9,062 bases of DNA from positions 1 to 9,062 of the forward strand of contig CAMFKA010000079.1 of assembly GCA_945957185.1 (NCBI GenBank), in the 5' to 3' direction. Shown piece by piece: positions 4,392-9,062 of this stretch. The stretch is from an uncultured Chlamydiaceae bacterium. GTDB lineage: Bacteria > Chlamydiota > Chlamydiia > Chlamydiales > Parachlamydiaceae. Positions within the stretch are counted from its first letter, which is position 1; each line of letters begins with the position of its first letter. The notes beneath the pieces were generated by a model that saw only the letters and a program-made list of their open reading frames with translations, had not been told where the DNA came from and did not search any database. The translations under genes and the position numbers were made by a program.

Positions 4392-6755
4392 TTACGGCGC
4401 TCCAATCAATTCTTTAACGACATGAATCAACGTTTCGTCATGGAAGCTGCTTTTAGTCAGGTAGTAGTTGGCTCCCGCTTCAAGACCTTTCTGGCGGTCT
4501 TCTTCACGCTCTTTATACGAAACAATCAATACCGGAATCCCTTTTAAGCGGGCATCCGAGCGAATGGCGCGTACCAATTCAATCCCATTCATCCTTGGCA
4601 TATCCACATCGGAGACCACAAGATCGTAATGACCGATCCTGACCGCATTCCAACCGTCCATTCCATTGATAGCAGTTTCTACCTCGTACCCTTGGTTGCG
4701 TAAAAGTCGGCACTCCACCTCTCGCACAGTGATCGAGTCGTCCACCACCAAAATTCGCTTTTTATGTGTCGATTGCGACTGCTCGGATCCTTGTTCCCAC
4801 TGGTGGATGCGCCCGCCGGAAAGTACATTATCGACGGAACGGACAAGATCTTCTACGTCCACAATCAGGACGGGGCATCCATCTTCTAATAACGCCCCTG
4901 CGCTGATATCTTGCACTTTGCCGAGACGAGTATCCAACTCTTGCACAACAAGCTCACGTTCTCCCAAAAAGCGATCCACAACAATCCCATACATGTTGGC
5001 GTGATCGCTGATGACAATCACCGGCAGGGCATCGCTCGAGTATTTATACTCTTCCAATTCCATCACTTGGGCAGCTAAAACAAGACCGATGTTATCGCCG
5101 TGGAAGTTGAAATACTCCCTATTTTCAATCACTTCGATATCGTCTTTTTTAACCATGAGGGAGCGATTGATACGCGACAGAGGGAATGCATAGGTTTCCT
5201 TTGCGATCTCCACAATAAGAGCGCGGATCACAGAAAGCGTCAAAGGCAGTTGCAAGTGAAAAGTAGTGCCCTGCTTTGGAATTTGCGTGATTCTAAGAGT
5301 TCCTGTAACCTCTTGAATCATTGTTTGCACTACATTCAGACCCACACCCCTTCCGGAGATGTCCGTCACATCTTTAGCGGTCGAAAATCCCGGAAGGAAC
5401 AGGAAATCGAGAAGTTCCGTTTCACTCAATGAATTCGCCACTTCCGCACTGATCAGCTTTTGTTCGACAACTTTTTTGCGGATATGGTCGAGGTTTACGC
5501 CTCTACCATCATCGCTGATGGAGATGGCAAGCATCCCCGCGCGGTGCTCTGCTGAAAGAGTAATCGTCCCTTCCTGAGGCTTACCTGCGGCAACTCTCTC
5601 TTCCGGGGATTCGATGCCGTGGTCGACAGCATTGCGGATCAGATGCCCCAAGGGGGCTTCTAATTTTTCTAAAATTTCTCTATCGACAGGAGTATTTTTC
5701 CCTACAATTTGCAGGCGTACCTTTTTGTTCAGTCTGCGCGACAGATCGCGAACCATTCGAGGGAATCCCTCGACACCATCGCTAAAAGGGCGCATCCTGC
5801 TATCGATCACTTCGCGATACAATCGATCAGACAGAGAGGAGTGCCTTACGATAAACAGTTCCAAATCACTCAAACGGTCAGTCAGCCCTTGACGACACTC
5901 TTCAACATTCTCTTGAATCTCTTTCAATTCGTTTTCAGACTTGTCGCCCCCCTTCCTTTTATCTAGCCGCTCTCGCAAATCCTCCAAGCGACCGCTAAGG
6001 GTGTTGTGGTCCTTTTTAAGATTCAATAGCGAGTTGCTAAACGGCTGCAGCCAGCGAGATTCGACCATCGATTCCCCTGCCAGCCCCATCAGGCGATTCA
6101 AATTCTGCGCCGTCACCCGTAAAACACGCTCTCCGCGCTGTTCTTTCTTCTCTTCGACAGGGGCGGCAGGAGCCGGAGGTGGCGGTGGAGGTGGAGGCTC
6201 TTCGATGACAAGCTGAGGGGCAGCCTGCACGACAACAGGGGGCGGAGGTGGTAAAGGAGCAGGCTCTTCTTTAGCAATTTTTGGAGGCGTTTGACCCTCC
6301 AAAATCATTTTTAAAGCATTTTGAATCTGTAAAATTGTCGTCGATTCCTGCTTTAACCACCCCATCATTGTCTGTTGAGGCAATTTTGCCAATTTAGTAA
6401 AAATATCGACACCTTGCAGAACTAGATCGACAAATTCGGATGAAAAAGCGATTTTTTGCTTTTGAAGTGCAACAAAGCAATCTTCAATGACGTGGGCGAG
6501 GTTGACAATGGTTTCGAGACGAACGACCCTTCCGGCTCCCTTAATCGAGTGTGCTGCGCGCATCAAAGGCTCGACTTTATCAGCGCTGCCTTCGGTTTGC
6601 TCCAAAATCACAAGGCCATCATTTAAAGCCTGAGATTGCGTCTCCAGTTCCATGCGAAAAAGGTCTAGCATCACAGCATCGATCTTCAAAAATTCCGCTT
6701 CCGCTAGCAGCTCTTTTTCGTGATCGTTTGGGGGTGTATCGGAAGGAGGATTCAT
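4392..6755 (-). CDS. Hybrid CheA/WspE-like histidine kinase with C-terminal receiver
   Basis: The 787-residue kinase of the array carries, in order: an Hpt (P1) domain with phosphohistidine H69 (MRAAHSIKGAG); a proline-rich linker (about 163-200) instead of a recognisable P2 domain; a dimerisation region of long charged helices (about 208-345); the ATPase domain with N375 (HLIRNAVDHG), DDGRGV (415-420) and GRGVGL (468-473); a CheW-like P5 domain (about 505-645); and a receiver (about 666-785) with D672-D673, phosphoacceptor D716 (VVSDVDMP), S746 and K768. Autophosphorylation at H69 should feed its own receiver, CheB and the PP2C regulator. This architecture matches WspE and other alternative-function CheA kinases, not the flagellar CheA with P2. 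The ATG at 6755 overlaps the preceding cheW stop (ATGA) and has AAAGGAG six bases upstream. All catalytic residues are present. Confidence 0.95.
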   Translation of the reverse strand: MNPPSDTPPNDHEKELLAEAEFLKIDAVMLDLFRMELETQSQALNDGLVILEQTEGSADKVEPLMRAAHSIKGAGRVVRLETIVNLAHVIEDCFVALQKQKIAFSSEFVDLVLQGVDIFTKLAKLPQQTMMGWLKQESTTILQIQNALKMILEGQTPPKIAKEEPAPLPPPPPVVVQAAPQLVIEEPPPPPPPPAPAAPVEEKKEQRGERVLRVTAQNLNRLMGLAGESMVESRWLQPFSNSLLNLKKDHNTLSGRLEDLRERLDKRKGGDKSENELKEIQENVEECRQGLTDRLSDLELFIVRHSSLSDRLYREVIDSRMRPFSDGVEGFPRMVRDLSRRLNKKVRLQIVGKNTPVDREILEKLEAPLGHLIRNAVDHGIESPEERVAAGKPQEGTITLSAEHRAGMLAISISDDGRGVNLDHIRKKVVEQKLISAEVANSLSETELLDFLFLPGFSTAKDVTDISGRGVGLNVVQTMIQEVTGTLRITQIPKQGTTFHLQLPLTLSVIRALIVEIAKETYAFPLSRINRSLMVKKDDIEVIENREYFNFHGDNIGLVLAAQVMELEEYKYSSDALPVIVISDHANMYGIVVDRFLGERELVVQELDTRLGKVQDISAGALLEDGCPVLIVDVEDLVRSVDNVLSGGRIHQWEQGSEQSQSTHKKRILVVDDSITVREVECRLLRNQGYEVETAINGMDGWNAVRIGHYDLVVSDVDMPRMNGIELVRAIRSDARLKGIPVLIVSYKEREEDRQKGLEAGANYYLTKSSFHDETLIHVVKELIGAP
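6172..6259 (-). repeat. Low-complexity proline-codon tracts in cheA
   Basis: Two purine-rich tracts, about 6172-6202 and 6239-6254 (GGAGGTGGCGGTGGAGG-like on the + strand), encode runs of 8 and about 6-7 prolines in the linker between Hpt and dimerisation domains. They occupy the place of a P2 domain. Short near-repeats of GGAGGT and GGCGGT make the tract prone to in-frame length change by slippage, which would vary linker length but not the frame when whole codons are lost or gained. Confidence 0.8.
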
Positions 6756-7396
6756 GAGAGACTCCTTTTCATGCTGTAAAGGAGCAGCTCTTCATCCAAA
6801 ACTCCAATGGTGTTATTCGCCAACGAAATCACCCCTTTGATGTAGTTCGCCGTCGATTTCGAAACTGTGACAGGGACATTTTCCATTTTTTTGAGATCGA
6901 ATCTAAAAATTCCTAGCACTTCGTCGACAGGGAAAATCCAGAAATCGGTTTCATGCTGAATCGAAAGCATTCTTCGGTATTTCAAAGCGTTGCCGGAATC
7001 CACTTCAGAAATCGCTTTCGGAGCAATTTCCAATAAATTCTGTAAGTTGACGCACAATCTTAACTGTCCACGAAAATTGGTCAATCCCAGCAGGTAATGA
7101 CTTTTTCGGTGGGGAATCTTATGAATTTGTCGCTGTTCGGAAACTTCATGAAAAATAAGGGTAGACATTCCTAACCATTCGCAACCCAAGCGGAAGACGA
7201 TCATGGAGATGTCGTCCGTCTGCACATTGACCACACGCTGATCTTGAAGGAATGCCGACCACTCGATAATATAGGCAGGATCGCTCCTGCGCTCCAACAA
7301 AATATCGGCAGAGATAGTTTCAGGGGAGCTAAAATTCAGCTCCTCGCCTTCCGTTTCCGCTTTACTGCTGTAATCGTCATGCTTCATGGCTCCCAT
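6752..7396 (-). CDS. Second CheW-like coupling protein (WspD-like) with N-terminal extension
   Basis: The 214-residue protein has a CheW domain at about 60-208, recognisable from the hydrophobic strand ISMIVFRLG.EWLG, the GLTNFRGQLRLCVNL loop (104-118; the family's G-x-x-N-x-R-G), the DFWIFPVDEVLGI strand and the closing NYIKGVISLANNTIGVLD. CheW proteins link chemoreceptors to CheA in the membrane-associated array. About 58 residues precede the domain; they are acidic and hydrophilic up to 35 and then contain DPAYIIEWSAFLQD, which may form a docking helix. The gene starts within cheR (20-bp overlap) and shares ATGA with cheA. Two starts are possible, ATG at 7396 or at 7387 (MKHDD); GGGAG lies close before the first and GGAG immediately before the second. 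Position and extension correspond to WspD, the second CheW of Wsp operons. Confidence 0.88.
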   Translation of the reverse strand: MGAMKHDDYSSKAETEGEELNFSSPETISADILLERRSDPAYIIEWSAFLQDQRVVNVQTDDISMIVFRLGCEWLGMSTLIFHEVSEQRQIHKIPHRKSHYLLGLTNFRGQLRLCVNLQNLLEIAPKAISEVDSGNALKYRRMLSIQHETDFWIFPVDEVLGIFRFDLKKMENVPVTVSKSTANYIKGVISLANNTIGVLDEELLLYSMKRSLS

Positions 7397-8594
7397 TCAC
7401 TCCCTTGCGCTGCGCCCGCTGCCTATACTCGGCAGCGGCGTTCTTATCTCCCCTTGTATCAGCCAGCAGACTTAAATACACTAACGCCTTTCCATGTTCG
7501 GGATTTAATTCGATAGTTTTTAGAAAAAAGACCTCCGCCTCTCCGTCTTGACTCAATGCCAACTGGATCACTCCCATCAGAAAAAACACTTCGGGATCGG
7601 GACCAATTTTTTCTAAAATTTCGAAACAATTGTCCAGTGCCAAGGCAAATTCCCCGTGATCAGCAAAAGTTTTGGCCTCTTTTAACAACTTCGTCTTCGT
7701 CTCGGCTTTGGCTTTTTCTTCTTGCTCCAGAATCCGCGCCGCCGCCTCCACTTCCAGGAGCTTCGACTCCGATTTGTGAGTCGAAAGCGGCAAGGAAGAC
7801 CCCGGCCGTAAAAAAGCGCAGTATTTGCGGTGTTCTATGGGAATAAAGCCTTCCTTTCTTGCGATTTCCGCTTCGGAAGGGCTGAGAATCAGCAAGCCAT
7901 TCTTCAAAAGCATTTTGCTAAACATTTGAAGGAGAGCCTTTTGCGAACTAACACTCAAATAAATCAACAAATTACGGCAAATGATGACATTGTAAGGCGC
8001 GCGTCCCTCGTAAAAATCCCAATCGCACAAATTCCCATACGTCAATTGGACAGATTTTCTGACCCCGGGGTGAAGAAAGAACCCTCCTTCGACGGGCATG
8101 AAGTAGGTGTCGCGGAAGTCGATCTCTTTACCGCGAAAGGAATTTTTTCCATAGATCGCCAAGCTTGCATCGAGAAGGGCTTTTTTGCTGATATCGACAG
8201 CTTCAATCAAATAAAAGTGGGAAGGGATGTTTCGCTCATGGAATAACATAGCAAGGGAGTAAGCCTCCTCTCCCGTCGAACAGGGAGCGCAGAGGATTCT
8301 GACAGGTAACTTGTGGTGGATCCACTTTTCCAAGCAGTACTCCACAGCAAAATCGAGAGATTGCCTGTCGCGAAAAAACCATGTTTCCGGAACGACGATC
8401 TGTTCGATAAATTCTTGCATCTCCTCGGGGTGTGTGAGAAGAAAATCGTAATATTTCTGCTGAGAATCACACCCTGTCGCTTCCATCCTATCGGTAAGGG
8501 CGCGAACACCGATATCGCGATGAAGTGTGTGAGGATTGTGGCCGATAGTGGTTTCGAGAAGTCGATAGATCCGATCGAGTATCTCTTCTGCCAT
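7377..8594 (-). CDS. CheR/WspC-like receptor methyltransferase with TPR tail
   Basis: The 405-residue protein methylates receptor glutamates using S-adenosylmethionine. The CheR N-terminal helical domain (about 1-65) is followed by the methyltransferase with ETWFFRD (70-76; the family's T-x-F-F-R), SAM-binding CAPCSTGEEAYS (102-113), acidic D134, and CRNLLIYL (206-213), and then the SPSEAE and YCAFLRP closing strands. Residues about 276-306 are charged and helical (EAAARILEQEEKAKAETK), leading to two or three TPR-like repeats (about 302-396, including GEFALALDNCFEIL, PDPEVFFLMGVIQLALSQDGEAEVFFLKTIELNPEHGKALVYLSLL). A TPR-bearing CheR is typical of WspC and FrzF rather than flagellar CheR, and the TPRs probably guide interaction with receptor or partner proteins. 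The ATG directly follows the cheW stop (TAA then ATG, no gap), with AGGAG about 11 bases upstream. Confidence 0.94.
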   Translation of the reverse strand: MAEEILDRIYRLLETTIGHNPHTLHRDIGVRALTDRMEATGCDSQQKYYDFLLTHPEEMQEFIEQIVVPETWFFRDRQSLDFAVEYCLEKWIHHKLPVRILCAPCSTGEEAYSLAMLFHERNIPSHFYLIEAVDISKKALLDASLAIYGKNSFRGKEIDFRDTYFMPVEGGFFLHPGVRKSVQLTYGNLCDWDFYEGRAPYNVIICRNLLIYLSVSSQKALLQMFSKMLLKNGLLILSPSEAEIARKEGFIPIEHRKYCAFLRPGSSLPLSTHKSESKLLEVEAAARILEQEEKAKAETKTKLLKEAKTFADHGEFALALDNCFEILEKIGPDPEVFFLMGVIQLALSQDGEAEVFFLKTIELNPEHGKALVYLSLLADTRGDKNAAAEYRQRAQRKGVNGSHEA

Positions 8595-9035
8595 TTAGAT
8601 GACAACTCCTACCATAGAGTCCATCAGCATGCGGTAGTCCACAATTTGGACCACATCGCTGCCGGAGCGGACCACCCCGTCGAAATAGGGGAATTCTTTG
8701 ATTTTCACTCCGGAGCGGGTGATCTTGGATTCAGGAACTTCGACAGCCTCGGTGATTTTTTCTGCGAGAATGCCGATCTGTTCCGGAGCAGAGCCCCCCC
8801 TTTGACGAGAAAGAATAAAGATTCTGGAATGCATAGCATCTTTGCAGCTTTTCCCTTCAGTAAGCATTGCATAGTCCACCACAGGGACTTGAGCCCCTTC
8901 GTAGGTGATGGTTCCCAGAATATAGGAAGGGACGTGCAGAAGCGGGTTGATCAATATCTTTGGAATCACTTCCAAAACCGCTTCTGTATCGATAGCGTAC
9001 CCTTTGTGTCCTACATAAAATAGCAGCATCAACAT
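8595..9035 (-). CDS. CheW-like coupling protein (WspB-like)
   Basis: The 146-residue protein is almost only a CheW domain. It begins with the strand MLLFYVGHKGYAIDTEAVLEV, continues with PSYILGTITYEGAQVPVVDY (37-55; the G-x-x-x-x-x-G-x-x-[VI]-P-V-x-D region, with Tyr-Glu-Gly in place of the usual N-x-R-G), then RIFILS and IGILAEKITEAVEV, the strand before the second subdomain. It should bridge the receptor and CheA. It is the first complete gene of the operon in the window. A TAA at 9041-9039 lies in frame two codons before the ATG, so ATG 9035 is the earliest start; ATG 9029 is the alternative. AAAGGAG lies about 16 bases upstream, longer than ideal. The 27 bases left of sequence upstream are too few to identify the preceding gene, which in Wsp operons is the chemoreceptor. 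Confidence 0.9.
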   Translation of the reverse strand: MLMLLFYVGHKGYAIDTEAVLEVIPKILINPLLHVPSYILGTITYEGAQVPVVDYAMLTEGKSCKDAMHSRIFILSRQRGGSAPEQIGILAEKITEAVEVPESKITRSGVKIKEFPYFDGVVRSGSDVVQIVDYRMLMDSMVGVVI

Positions 9036-9062
9036 AGGTTAACCTGCACTACTCCTTTGCAT

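Noticed and set aside
8313..9023. Long + strand open frame of 236 codons
   Set aside because: It lies antisense to the well-supported cheW and cheR genes, spans their junction, has no recognisable motif and no ribosome binding site; it is a shadow of the opposite strand.
2138..9035. Flagellar chemotaxis operon
   Set aside because: No CheY, no flagellar genes, CheA lacks P2 and has a receiver, CheR has TPRs, and there are two CheW proteins; this is the Wsp/alternative-function layout instead.
9036..9062. C-terminus of an upstream gene (expected chemoreceptor)
   Set aside because: All three - strand frames close here (stops at 9051-9049, 9041-9039 and 9031-9029), and 27 bases are not enough to say which, if any, ends the preceding gene.

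Overview
This window is bacterial chromosome, densely coded, with moderate GC in the large operon and a visibly AT-richer left end. It holds four units: a toxin-antitoxin pair, a Xer-type recombinase gene, a small orphan gene, and a six-gene chemosensory operon. No taxonomic marker settles the host. The wording of the XerD-like protein and the SpoIIE-type phosphatase output bring environmental Chlamydiota (Parachlamydiales) to mind, but this is a weak impression. The chemosensory genes are of the Wsp type best known from Pseudomonas, so a proteobacterium is also possible.

Left end (1-851): five tandem copies of the octamer ACAACGAT open the window. An AT-rich, repeat-bearing leader follows, then a RelE/HigB-like toxin and its HTH antitoxin on the + strand, overlapping by ATGA. 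A well-spaced sigma70-like promoter predicts transcription starting at or next to the toxin ATG. The antitoxin instead has a strong internal ribosome binding site.

Middle (852-2137): a complete XerD-like tyrosine recombinase lies on the - strand. Its conserved N-terminus extends upstream of every ATG, GTG or TTG in frame, so translation appears to begin at an ATT codon at 1763. Next is a 58-codon + strand gene (1915-2091) with an excellent extended -10 promoter and Shine-Dalgarno, encoding a small hydrophobic protein of unknown function.

Right (2138-9035, - strand): a tightly coupled operon reads, in transcription order, CheW, CheR with TPRs, a second CheW, a hybrid CheA with receiver, CheB, and a response regulator with a PP2C phosphatase domain. 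The first five match wspB-wspC-wspD-wspE-wspF in order and architecture. The sixth has a receiver closely resembling that of WspR, but the GGDEF cyclic-di-GMP synthase output is replaced by a SpoIIE/RsbU-type serine/threonine phosphatase. The receptor (WspA equivalent) is not in the window and would be expected just upstream, beyond 9041. I infer that the receptor and CheW proteins control CheA autophosphorylation, that CheR and CheB set adaptation, and that phosphate goes to the CheA receiver, CheB and the PP2C regulator. The output would then be dephosphorylation of an anti-sigma-factor antagonist or similar partner rather than a flagellar switch or c-di-GMP. This output swap is the most interesting feature of the window.
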